Assembly (NCBI GenBank): GCA_028874675.1
Contig: JAPPJA010000339.1
Location: 1-13,232, forward strand
Direction of reading: 5' to 3'
Length of the DNA: 13,232 nt
Source: Chloroflexota bacterium
GTDB taxonomy: Bacteria; Chloroflexota; Dehalococcoidia; Lucifugimonadales; UBA3495
In this document: in pieces, positions 1-6,285 of the stretch
Layout: each line of letters opens with the position of its first letter
Position numbering within the stretch: position 1 is the first letter of the stretch
Translations under genes and position numbers: made by a program
Notes under the pieces: generated by a model
What the model was told of the DNA's origin: nothing
Seen by the model: only the letters and a program-made list of their open reading frames with translations
The model's database searches: none

Positions 1-180
1 GCGCAGGCCGGAATGACGACTACTCCCCAACCCATCACTTCAATAGCGATACACTACTGGTTACATTTCGACCGTTCTGCCTGTCCCACACCCGCAAAGG
101 GAACGCTTCCGGAATGCAAGTAACGGAAACTGTTCAGAGTTGAGGGAATTGCCTGCCCACATTCCCGTCATACCTCCGCC

Positions 181-214
181 TTCGTAGGGGCGCATGGCCA
201 TGTGCCCCTACGAA
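181..214. repeat. 34-bp near-perfect palindrome
   Basis: The arms are ttcgtaggggc and gcccctacgaa, and the centre is catggccatg. Only one pair mismatches (G against T). It would fold into one long hairpin or cruciform. Outside it, cccgtcatacctccgcc (164-180) is roughly complementary to gcgcgggtacgacggg (249-264), so the palindrome sits inside a larger, decayed inverted repeat. Palindromes of the type gtagggg...cccctac are common dispersed intergenic repeats in several phyla, so this is probably one genomic copy of a repeat family and not an operator for rplY. Confidence 0.7.
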
Positions 215-316
215 AGCCACGACTTGCACAGATTCCAGGATCCCTCCTGCGCGGGTACGACGGGTTTTCCAGCCTTGTAACACGCCAAGTCTGAACTCTT
301 ACATGCAACCCGGAAG

Positions 317-346
317 TTTCCCTTTCTCAAGGGTCGGTGCTATTAT
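317..346 (+). promoter_or_regulatory. Candidate sigma-70 promoter of rplY
   Basis: The -10 candidate is TATTAT at 341-346 (5 of 6 to consensus). The only -35 candidate is the weak TTTCCC at 317-322, 18 bp upstream. Transcription from here would start near 352, exactly where the inverted repeats of the leader begin, which supports the assignment modestly. Confidence 0.4.
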
Positions 347-350
347 TAGA

Positions 351-433
351 GGGTTACGCCCCAAGCCTGGCCTCTGTTTCCAGCCAACGGCGTAACCCTG
401 GAGGCCATCAGGGGGCAACCCAGGGGTTGCCTC
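351..433 (+). promoter_or_regulatory. Structured 5' leader of rplY
   Basis: Three inverted pairs lie between the predicted transcription start and the rplY ribosome binding site. GGGTTACGCC (351-360) pairs perfectly with GGCGTAACCC (389-398). GGCCTC (369-374) can pair with GAGGCC (401-406), which cannot form together with all of the first stem as a simple hairpin. GGCAACC (414-420) pairs with GGTTGCC (425-431) across a 4-nt loop. The last stem ends just before the Shine-Dalgarno sequence. Ribosomal protein genes are often autoregulated through such leaders, and L25/CTC binds 5S rRNA, but no specific mimicry was demonstrated here. Confidence 0.45.
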
Positions 434-439
434 GCAGTC

Positions 440-445
440 AAGGAG
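440..445 (+). promoter_or_regulatory. Ribosome binding site deciding the rplY start
   Basis: AAGGAG lies 11 nt before the ATG at 457. The open frame extends back to 337, but the upstream codons have no similarity to L25 and overlap the leader hairpins. This site therefore selects 457 as the start. Confidence 0.7.
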
Positions 446-456
446 ATTTGATACTA

Positions 457-1113
457 ATGACCACCGAATCCATCAGGCTGGAACTGGAACCCCGGACAGT
501 TCTTGGCAAAAAGGTAAAGCAACTGCGCCGGGAAGGCACCATACCGGTCCACATGTACGGCCCGGGCATAGAGCCCCGCTCCCTGCAGTGCGAAAACCGG
601 CAGCTTCTCCGGGTACTGGCCCAGGCTGGCAACACCAATCCCATAAACCTGTCCGTCTCCGGTGAGTCCGGCGAAAGGCTGGTATTCGCCCGGGAAATCC
701 AGTGGAGTCCCATACGCAGCGAGATTCTCCATGTGGATTTTCTTGCCGTGTCGGCCACCGAGAAGGTTACCGCCCAGGTTCCGATCAACCTGGTTGGCGA
801 GTCCCCCGCCGCCAGGGAAACCGGTGGCTCCGTGGCCCAGGCCCTGTACAACCTGGATGTCGAGGCCCTTCCCCTGGAGATCCCCAACGAAGTGGTTATC
901 GACCTCTCGATCCTGGTGGACACCAATTCAGTCGTCCGCGCCGGCGACCTGGAGCTGGACTCCAACGTAACCATGCTGACCGACCCGGAAGCCATGGTAG
1001 TCCGGGTTGATGCGGGCCGGATGGCCCTTGGCCGCGTGGAAGGCGCCGAAGATGAAGCCCCTGCGGAAGGCGGTGAGGAAGCCCCCGCCGCAGAAGAAGA
1101 CGGCGAAGATTAA
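457..1113 (+). CDS. rplY: 50S ribosomal protein L25 (long CTC/TL5 form)
   Basis: This is a structural protein of the large ribosomal subunit that binds 5S rRNA. It is 218 residues, typical of the long bacterial CTC form (about 185-220) and unlike the ~95-residue E. coli L25. Residues 1-97 are the L25 domain, with the family pattern GKKVKQLRREGTIP (17-30) and HVDF (92-95). Residues ~100-188 are the beta-rich CTC/TL5 C-terminal domain. Residues 195-218 form a very acidic Glu/Asp/Ala tail, as seen in many CTC proteins. The start at 457 is preferred over 337 because of the AAGGAG site and because homology begins there. The gene is monocistronic as far as can be seen. A GC-rich hairpin follows at 1162-1189. 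Confidence 0.95.
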   Translation: MTTESIRLELEPRTVLGKKVKQLRREGTIPVHMYGPGIEPRSLQCENRQLLRVLAQAGNTNPINLSVSGESGERLVFAREIQWSPIRSEILHVDFLAVSATEKVTAQVPINLVGESPAARETGGSVAQALYNLDVEALPLEIPNEVVIDLSILVDTNSVVRAGDLELDSNVTMLTDPEAMVVRVDAGRMALGRVEGAEDEAPAEGGEEAPAAEEDGED

Positions 1114-1161
1114 GGAACTATCTCGAGAGTCCTGTCCCCATTGAAAGATGAAAGCCGCGAT

Positions 1162-1189
1162 GGGGTGACGTCCGGACGGACATCGCCCC
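1162..1189. terminator. GC-rich hairpin downstream of rplY
   Basis: GGGGTGACGTCCG and CGGACATCGCCCC form a 13-position stem with one mismatch and one G-U pair around a tight loop. No T-run follows, so it is not a canonical intrinsic terminator. It may act as a 3' end stabiliser or a Rho-assisted stop for rplY. Confidence 0.35.
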
Positions 1190-1294
1190 AGGCGCGGTCA
1201 AGGCGCCATCGCCAGCTGGCACGGTGCATGGTCGGCAGCCACCATTGACCCATAGTCTGTCCCAGGTACCCCGAGACTTGCAGGAGGCGGCAAA

Positions 1295-2062
1295 ATGTAT
1301 CTGGTTTACATCGGTGAGTCAGGGGATACGGGCAGCAGCCGCAACGACCCCAACCAGCAGCACCAGGTCTATACCGGACTGGTGGTCCACGAAAACCAGT
1401 ACGTTGCCATCAACGGCGAGTTCAATGCCCTGTGCCGGCGTCACTTCGGTTCTCCCCTCGGCTCCGGCGATACCCCCGACAGGCTCCGTCCCGCCGACCT
1501 TTACCAGGGTCGCGGCTTCTTCCGTTCCTGGTCACCGGCCCGCCGCGCCGAACTCATCCAGGACTGCCTTAACCTCCTGATCCGCCGCGAAGCTCCAGTC
1601 ATCGTCACCTTTGTGAACAAGTCCGATCTTGACCGGGCCCGCGAAGAGGGGAATCCCACCGTGGCCGACTGGAACACGCCATCCGAGGCAATTGTCAGCA
1701 AGTTCCTGTTTGCCCTCAATATGTACATGGACGAAGCCGCCATCGCCGACGTCCCCGCCGACCACATCATGGACGCCACCGGCCCCATTCAGGACTATGC
1801 TCTCGTGGTGGCCGAGACGGGCAAGTCGGTGGAGCCGGACTACATGACGCGGTTCCTCCACTCCGAGGTGGAGATCCCCACCCCCATAGTTCTGGAGAAC
1901 TTCTGCTACACTGGCGCGGCCGAATCCGTTTGCACCCAGCTCTCCAACATCTGCGCTTACTTCTCCCGCCGCTGGCTTCAGAACCCGTCCGGTTCCCACG
2001 GCTATTTCGACGCCCTGCGCGACGGCCGGGTAATCCAGGTCGTTTACCCCGTCCAGTTCTGA
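1295..2062 (+). CDS. DUF3800 domain protein with altered acidic motif
   Basis: The 255-residue protein opens with MYLVYIGESGDTG, the DUF3800 signature (usually Y-I/V-D-E-S-G-x-x-G), and continues with the family's strand VYTGLVVHENQY. The C-terminal helix VCTQLSNICAYFSRRW (212-227) matches the family's LQLADLIAY-type segment. DUF3800 proteins are thought to have an RNase H-like fold and are common near mobile and defence genes; their biochemical role is largely unestablished. Two acidic positions normally conserved are changed here: Gly7 for Asp in the DESG motif and Asn218 for Asp in the LAD motif. Glu8 remains. An AGGAGG site 7 nt upstream supports the start. The gene stands alone, ends in TGA, and is followed by a dispersed repeat. 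The family call is confident; catalytic activity is doubtful. Confidence 0.8.
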   Translation: MYLVYIGESGDTGSSRNDPNQQHQVYTGLVVHENQYVAINGEFNALCRRHFGSPLGSGDTPDRLRPADLYQGRGFFRSWSPARRAELIQDCLNLLIRREAPVIVTFVNKSDLDRAREEGNPTVADWNTPSEAIVSKFLFALNMYMDEAAIADVPADHIMDATGPIQDYALVVAETGKSVEPDYMTRFLHSEVEIPTPIVLENFCYTGAAESVCTQLSNICAYFSRRWLQNPSGSHGYFDALRDGRVIQVVYPVQF

Positions 2063-2124
2063 CCGGTCGGCCGCCTGAGAAATCCCTCTCACTCTGCCTG
2101 TGAAGGCCGGGATGGGGACACCAG

Positions 2125-2259
2125 GGGCTGTCGTGAAATTGAAGATTGAAGTTTCCCGGCGTACCATTTCGTCGTTCCCGCGAAGGCGGGAACCTCGCCG
2201 GCTGTAGTCAAGATTCCTCCCCTTTCTAGCATGACGAGCCGATTTGACGACACCCTCTA
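2125..2259 (-). repeat. 135-bp MITE-like dispersed repeat, copy A
   Basis: The reverse complement of this segment aligns along its whole length with 8218-8352, with scattered substitutions and one or two single-base gaps. In the orientation of copy B it starts tagagggtg-tcgtcaaatcgg and ends acgacagccc. The ends are imperfect inverted repeats (AGGG-TGTCGTCAA against AGGGCTGTCGT...). The centre holds a 20-bp stem-loop with arms GTTCCCGC and GCGGGAAC. No coding capacity is visible, so it resembles a non-autonomous miniature element. It lies between the DUF3800 gene and the 3' end of the phn operon. Confidence 0.85.
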
Positions 2260-2352
2260 ATTCCTTGCCCCTTTGGGGGAAAGTTCTGGATGGGGGCAAT
2301 CCCGTTCCGCCACCGTTGCCCCAGCCGTCAGCCCCGAGGGAGCGCGCTTTAC

Positions 2353-3234
2353 TCACTCAAAACGCGCCATCTTTCGCATCCATGCGCTCAGAAAGTCCAC
2401 ACCGGTAACCAGCAGCAGGTACCACAGGATGAGCAGCGTCACCTGGTCGTAGTGGAAGAAGCTCAGGTTCAGCCTCATTTCCAGGCCCAGCCCGCCCGCG
2501 CTGACAAACCCCACCACCACCGTCGTCCTGATCACCACCTCCCACCGGTACAGCAGGTAGGTAATGAAGTGAGGCAGGGTCTGAGGCAGGATGGCGTAAA
2601 GGAATATCTGGAAAATGCCCGCCCCCGAAGCCCTCATGGCCCGCGCCGGCGCCGGGTCCATATCCTCCACCACCTCGGCCGCCAGCCTGCCCATAATGCC
2701 CAGGTTGTGCACCCCCAGCGCCAGCGCCCCCGGCAGAATGCCCGGAGAAAGAAAGAAGACGATCAGCATGGCCCACACCAGTTCCGGCACCGCCCTGGTA
2801 AAGGCGTATAGAATCCTCAGGAAGTAATAGACCGCCGCGCCCAGTCGCGACGGTGTGCCTCCCAGGCTGCCCGAGCTGATGTTGCGGGCGGCGAATATGA
2901 AGGTCAGAAAGGCTCCAAACCCGGCAATGCCGATGGCCAGCACGCTCATGGCCAGGGTGTTGTAGGCCAGCCGTCCGGTGGCCCACCATTGCTCCGGTTG
3001 CAGGAAGGCGGGCCGTTCGTCCTGGCCGGCGCCGGCCAGCCTCGTCAGGAACTTCCCCGCGTTGTCCCAGGTGCGGCCTTCCAGCAGCAGCGTGAAACCG
3101 CTGTCGCCCTCCACGAAGATGTACGCCCAGGCGACCGCTATCAGAGCCAGGAAGGTATAGAAGGACAGCCGCGCGAAGGTGAGTTTACGCCTCTGCCTCT
3201 GCCGGTAACCGGTCGGTTCTCGCGTCTCTATCAT
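2353..3234 (-). CDS. phnE: Phosphonate-type ABC transporter permease, second subunit (PhnE2-like)
   Basis: This is an inner-membrane permease subunit of a PhnCDE-family importer, 293 residues. A long first transmembrane helix covers ~24-42, followed by a soluble segment (44-87). The permease core (~90-280) has the sequence RAVPELVWAMLIVFFLSPG (147-165), characteristic of PhnE, and an EAA-type cytoplasmic loop (EVVEDMD...AMRASGAG...LPQ, 187-218) that contacts the ATPase. The frame is open back to 3417, but those codons overlap the upstream permease out of frame. The ATG at 3234 overlaps the TGA of phnE1 as ATGA, a translational coupling arrangement, and is chosen as the start. It is the last gene of the operon; no clear intrinsic terminator follows. 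Confidence 0.9.
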   Translation of the reverse strand: MIETREPTGYRQRQRRKLTFARLSFYTFLALIAVAWAYIFVEGDSGFTLLLEGRTWDNAGKFLTRLAGAGQDERPAFLQPEQWWATGRLAYNTLAMSVLAIGIAGFGAFLTFIFAARNISSGSLGGTPSRLGAAVYYFLRILYAFTRAVPELVWAMLIVFFLSPGILPGALALGVHNLGIMGRLAAEVVEDMDPAPARAMRASGAGIFQIFLYAILPQTLPHFITYLLYRWEVVIRTTVVVGFVSAGGLGLEMRLNLSFFHYDQVTLLILWYLLLVTGVDFLSAWMRKMARFE

Positions 3235-4031
3235 GACTCCAGCAGGCTCTGGCGCACCCGGCCGCTCCAGAAGTCCACCAGCGCCACAATCGCCAGCAGC
3301 GCCAGCAGCAGGGTCCAGACCTGGCTGAACAGCAGGTCGCCCAGTGACAGCTGGATTTCGTAGCCAATGCCCCGAATCCCCACAAAGCTGAGGATGGCGG
3401 CAGACCGTATGGAGCACTCAAACCGGTAAAAGGTGTAGCTGACCAGGTCGGGCGTGCACATGGGCAAGCGCCCGAAGACCAGCGTCTGCCACGAGGAAGC
3501 CCCGGCCGACCTCAGGGCAGTCAATGGCTCCTCCGGCGTGTCCTCCAGGAACTCGGCGTAGATGCGTCCCAGGATGCCTGCGTACGGCAAACCCAGCGCG
3601 ACAATGGCCGCCAGTGGAGACAGCCCGATCGCCGCTACCAGCAGCACTGCCCATACCAGTTCGTGAATGGACCGCACGGTCCCCAGGACAAAGCGCGACG
3701 ACAGCATCAGCGGCGCCCGCAGCCTCGAATCCGGAGAAACCAGCGCCCCCGAAGCCATAACCCCCAGGGGAAAGCCGATCAGCACGGCCAGGGTGATGCT
3801 GGCCAGGGCAATGGACAGGGTATGCCAGGCCGCCTGCAGGCAGACCAGCAGGAAGGCGGGGGACAGGTCCGGCGGGAAGAGGGCGAGCAGCATGTCCAGG
3901 GCCGAATCGCCGCCGCCCGTATGCAGCAGCGGCTCCCCCCATGCCACTCCGGTCAAGCTCCACGCCACTGCACCCAGCAGCAGCAGGCTCAGAAAGTGAG
4001 GACTCTCCAACAGGGGACGCGCCGGTCTCAT
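3231..4031 (-). CDS. phnE: Phosphonate-type ABC transporter permease, first subunit (PhnE1-like)
   Basis: The 266-residue integral membrane protein pairs with the downstream permease to form the translocation pore. An N-terminal helix lies at ~13-31. A periplasmic stretch with Gly/Asp residues follows, then the permease core from ~62. The family sequence RSIHELVWAVLLVAAIGLSP (120-139) is followed by the EAA loop (EFLEDTPEEPLTALRSAGAS...GRLP, 160-190). Two different PhnE subunits in one operon are known in many phosphonate importers, in place of a homodimer. The start lies 17 nt after the phnC stop and the gene ends in the ATGA overlap with phnE2. Confidence 0.9.
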   Translation of the reverse strand: MRPARPLLESPHFLSLLLLGAVAWSLTGVAWGEPLLHTGGGDSALDMLLALFPPDLSPAFLLVCLQAAWHTLSIALASITLAVLIGFPLGVMASGALVSPDSRLRAPLMLSSRFVLGTVRSIHELVWAVLLVAAIGLSPLAAIVALGLPYAGILGRIYAEFLEDTPEEPLTALRSAGASSWQTLVFGRLPMCTPDLVSYTFYRFECSIRSAAILSFVGIRGIGYEIQLSLGDLLFSQVWTLLLALLAIVALVDFWSGRVRQSLLES

Positions 4032-4048
4032 CGAACCCGACCCGGTAT

Positions 4049-4885
4049 CTAGTCTTGGTGGGGAATGGACTCTTCCTGGCCCAGGCCATAAAGGTCCGAC
4101 TGGATGGCCTGAGTCAATTCAGGCGCGGGGATGTCAAAGTGTACCTGGCCGTCCTTCAGTCCGATGGCCCGGCTGAAAAACTGGCTCACCAGGTATGGGG
4201 TATGCATGCTGGCCACCAGGGCCCGCCCGGTATCCTCCGTCAGGGCCAGCAGCAGCTGCAGGATCTCCTGGGCCCGGGCCGGGTCCACCGAGGAGACGGG
4301 TTCGTCTGCCAGCACCAGCAGGGGGGACTGCACCATGGTGCGGGCAATGGCCACCCTCTGCTGCTCGCCCCCGGATAAATGTCCCGTCCTCTCCTGGATC
4401 TTGTCGGCTATGCCCATCTGTTGCAGGGCCGCCACCGCCAGGTGGTAGTCCTGCGGCCACAGCATGGAGAGAAAGGACCGGAGCACGCCCCAGTGCCCGA
4501 ACCGTCCTGCCAGCACGTTGTGAACAACCGGAAGCTGGGGAACCAGGTCCAGCTGCTGGTGGATTATCCCCACCAGGGACGACAGTTCCCGCCTGGGCAG
4601 GTTGTGGGACAGGTCGCGACCCCCTACGGCCACGACTCCGGAGTCCGGCTGGGCCATGCCCGAAAGAAGGTTCAGCAGGGTGGTCTTGCCGCTGCCGCTG
4701 GGGCCCACCAGGGCAACCCGTTCGCCGGCGCCGATTGTCAGGGCGACATGGTCCAGGGCGGTTACCCGTGGGAATGTCTTGGTAACGTTGTCCACCACCG
4801 CCAGCGGAGCGGTCGCGTCTTTCAGGCCCGGCGTGCTGTGGTAGCCATTGGGCAAGTCACGTACTCCAGCCGCCGGCATGGTCAC
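4049..4885 (-). CDS. phnC: Phosphonate-type ABC transporter ATPase (PhnC-like)
   Basis: This is the cytoplasmic ATP-hydrolysing subunit of the importer, 278 residues. It has Walker A GPSGSGKT (61-68), Q-loop glutamine in IIHQQLDLV (107-115), signature LSGGEQQRV (170-178), Walker B LLVLADEP (189-196), D-loop SSVDP (198-202) and switch His228 (ASMHTP). The stretch NVLAGRFGHWGVLRSFLSM (123-141) is typical of PhnC and separates it from generic amino-acid or MacB-type ATPases. The GTG at 4885 overlaps the phnD stop by 4 nt (GTGA). An ATG two codons later (4879) is an equally possible start. All catalytic motifs are intact. Confidence 0.92.
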   Translation of the reverse strand: MTMPAAGVRDLPNGYHSTPGLKDATAPLAVVDNVTKTFPRVTALDHVALTIGAGERVALVGPSGSGKTTLLNLLSGMAQPDSGVVAVGGRDLSHNLPRRELSSLVGIIHQQLDLVPQLPVVHNVLAGRFGHWGVLRSFLSMLWPQDYHLAVAALQQMGIADKIQERTGHLSGGEQQRVAIARTMVQSPLLVLADEPVSSVDPARAQEILQLLLALTEDTGRALVASMHTPYLVSQFFSRAIGLKDGQVHFDIPAPELTQAIQSDLYGLGQEESIPHQD

Positions 4886-5790
4886 CTGATCATGCCCAGT
4901 TCTCGGGCAACGTCTTCGATGGCGCTGTAGTTGGAGTTGTCAGTTTCAATGAACTTTTCGGTGCTGAACAACTCGAGTATCTCGCCATGCTCCTCGGGAT
5001 TCAACCTGAACAGGGCCGCCTGCACCTTGGAGGTAAAGCCATCGCCATAAACATCGTCCAGGTTGCCCTGGGCCGTCCAGTTATAGTCATAATAGTCGGG
5101 AGTGGTGTAGAACTCCTTTACCTTGGCCGGGTCGGCTTTGCCCTCCCGTATGGCCCGGTCCCACACCTCTTCGTTCAGGGCTCCGATATCGTAAGACCCG
5201 GACTGGACCAGAAGCCAGGTATTGTCGTGGGAGCCGGAATAGCTGGGCGCCGTCCGGAAGTCTTCGTCCGGATCAATTCCCGTCTGCACCAGGAAATGGC
5301 GGGGCATCAGGTGTCCCGACGTGGAGCTTTCGCTGCCGAAGGTTATGGTGTAGTCGGCGGCATTCGCCTTCACATCCTCCAGCGATTCCAGGTCCAGGTC
5401 GGCCCGGGCAATGAACTTGGAGTGGAAGACGGCATCGTTCTCCCGCTGGGCGATGGCCACGGCCCCGGGATTCTGCTGCCTGGCCTGCACTCCGGTCAGT
5501 CCTCCGAAGAAGGCCAGTTGCAGCTCCCCCTGCCCGAAGGCGGTTACCACCGCCGCGTAATTTGCGCTGGGCACGTATTCAACATTCACGCCCAGTTCCT
5601 TCTGCAGGTAGTCCGAAAATATGCTGTAACGCCTGGCCAGGCGGGCGGTGTCCTGGTCCGGTATTCCACCCACTTTAAGGACTGGCTGGCTATCCGAAGG
5701 AGATGTGCATGCCAGGGAAACAACCAGCAGGCAAAGCACAAGGAAGAGCAGGCAAACTTTGCCCCAACTGATCTGGAAAGGGAGATTCAT
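4882..5790 (-). CDS. phnD: Phosphonate/phosphite-type substrate-binding lipoprotein (PhnD-like)
   Basis: This is the extracytoplasmic binding protein that delivers substrate to the permeases, 302 residues. Residues 1-27 are a hydrophobic signal segment and Cys28 (VSLAC) is the likely lipidated residue, although Ser rather than Leu at -3 is atypical. The mature protein has PhnD hallmarks: VGGIPDQD (40-47), FGSESSTSGHLMPR (151-164) with the Ser-Thr-Ser oxyanion-binding loop, and YSGSHDNTW (184-192). Tyr73 and Tyr78 may line the pocket. The ATG at 5790 is preceded by AAGGA with a short 4-nt spacer. The frame is open to 6087, but the upstream codons look like leader RNA. It is the first gene of the operon. 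The ligand could be a phosphonate, phosphite, hypophosphite or another oxyanion; sequence alone does not decide. Confidence 0.9.
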   Translation of the reverse strand: MNLPFQISWGKVCLLFLVLCLLVVSLACTSPSDSQPVLKVGGIPDQDTARLARRYSIFSDYLQKELGVNVEYVPSANYAAVVTAFGQGELQLAFFGGLTGVQARQQNPGAVAIAQRENDAVFHSKFIARADLDLESLEDVKANAADYTITFGSESSTSGHLMPRHFLVQTGIDPDEDFRTAPSYSGSHDNTWLLVQSGSYDIGALNEEVWDRAIREGKADPAKVKEFYTTPDYYDYNWTAQGNLDDVYGDGFTSKVQAALFRLNPEEHGEILELFSTEKFIETDNSNYSAIEDVARELGMIR

Positions 5791-6010
5791 GGTGTCCTTA
5801 GTTTTACAGCGGCCGGAACCGCGGTTCGTATTTGTGATGCTTGCGCAATCAGGGAGGAGAAGCCACCAGGCCTGGCAGTCCACCGCTGCGGGGTTGGGAA
5901 GGAAGGCTGCGGGCTGCCGTTCAGCATCCATTGGCCGGATGGAAGTCCAGCTATGGAGTTCGTACCAGTCAGGCGTCTGACGTGCGTCTCTCGCTCCCTG
6001 GGCAATTATT
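5791..6010 (-). promoter_or_regulatory. Long 5' leader of the phn operon
   Basis: If the promoter at 6017-6045 is used, the phnD message carries about 220 nt of untranslated leader. It contains a perfect 12-bp palindrome GAACCGCGGTTC (5816-5827), 26 nt upstream of the start codon, and a perfect 10-bp palindrome CCAGGCCTGG (5866-5875). I recognise no known riboswitch class. A Pho box is not evident. Confidence 0.4.
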
Positions 6011-6016
6011 AATGAG

Positions 6017-6045
6017 AGTGTAAAGCGTGGTTTATATGGTGTCAA
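6017..6045 (-). promoter_or_regulatory. Sigma-70-type promoter of the phn operon
   Basis: On the minus strand TTGACA (6045-6040, perfect consensus) is followed after 17 bp by TACACT (6022-6017, 4 of 6). It points toward phnD and is the best -35 element in the window. Confidence 0.7.
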
Positions 6046-6273
6046 GAATATTACCCGTTTCGTCGGGATAGTCGCAAACCTCTCCATACCTACGGACTGT
6101 ACGACTATGCAGCTTATGTAAAAAACCGATAGAATTGTTACAGGCGTTTACTTTCGCGGGCTTCAACCGGCTTTCTTCCCCTTCGTTCTCCAGAGATTGG
6201 CGCTTCCGGCGTTGTTTCAGGCGCCACCTTTCAGTTCGGCTCGCCGGAGAATCCATCAACCTTTTTCCCAAGT

Positions 6274-6279
6274 GGAGGG
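6274..6279 (+). promoter_or_regulatory. Strong Shine-Dalgarno before a non-canonical antiporter start
   Basis: GGAGGG is followed after 6 nt (AACAGG) by ATC at 6286, in frame with the antiporter. No comparable site precedes the first ATG at 6361. This supports translation from 6286. Confidence 0.6.
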
Positions 6280-6285
6280 AACAGG

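Larger units (their letters stand above)
1..456. other. Non-coding region upstream of rplY
   Basis: I see no convincing gene in this stretch. The first ~18 bases (gcgcaggccggaatgacga) resemble the inner part of the dispersed repeat at 2125-2259 and 8218-8352. The middle holds a 34-bp palindrome (181-214) nested inside a second, degenerate inverted pair (164-180 with 249-264). The last 140 bases hold a promoter candidate and the structured rplY leader. The region therefore looks like repeat-derived intergenic DNA followed by a regulatory leader. Confidence 0.6.

Noticed and set aside
337..456. 40-codon N-terminal extension of L25
   Set aside because: It lacks similarity, overlaps leader hairpins, and a good ribosome binding site favours 457.
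2268..2278. CCCC-TTT-GGGG hairpin as a terminator of the phn operon
   Set aside because: Short stem and no T-run in the direction of transcription.
5791..6010. Cobalamin, TPP or other known riboswitch in the phnD leader
   Set aside because: I looked for characteristic conserved segments of the common classes and did not find them.
4987..6012. Open frame of 341 codons on the plus strand opposite phnD
   Set aside because: Antisense shadow; phnD on the minus strand has full-length homology and the plus frame also runs through its promoter region.
5791..6087. 99-codon N-terminal extension of PhnD
   Set aside because: It would bury the lipoprotein signal peptide, extend past the promoter, and has no family similarity.
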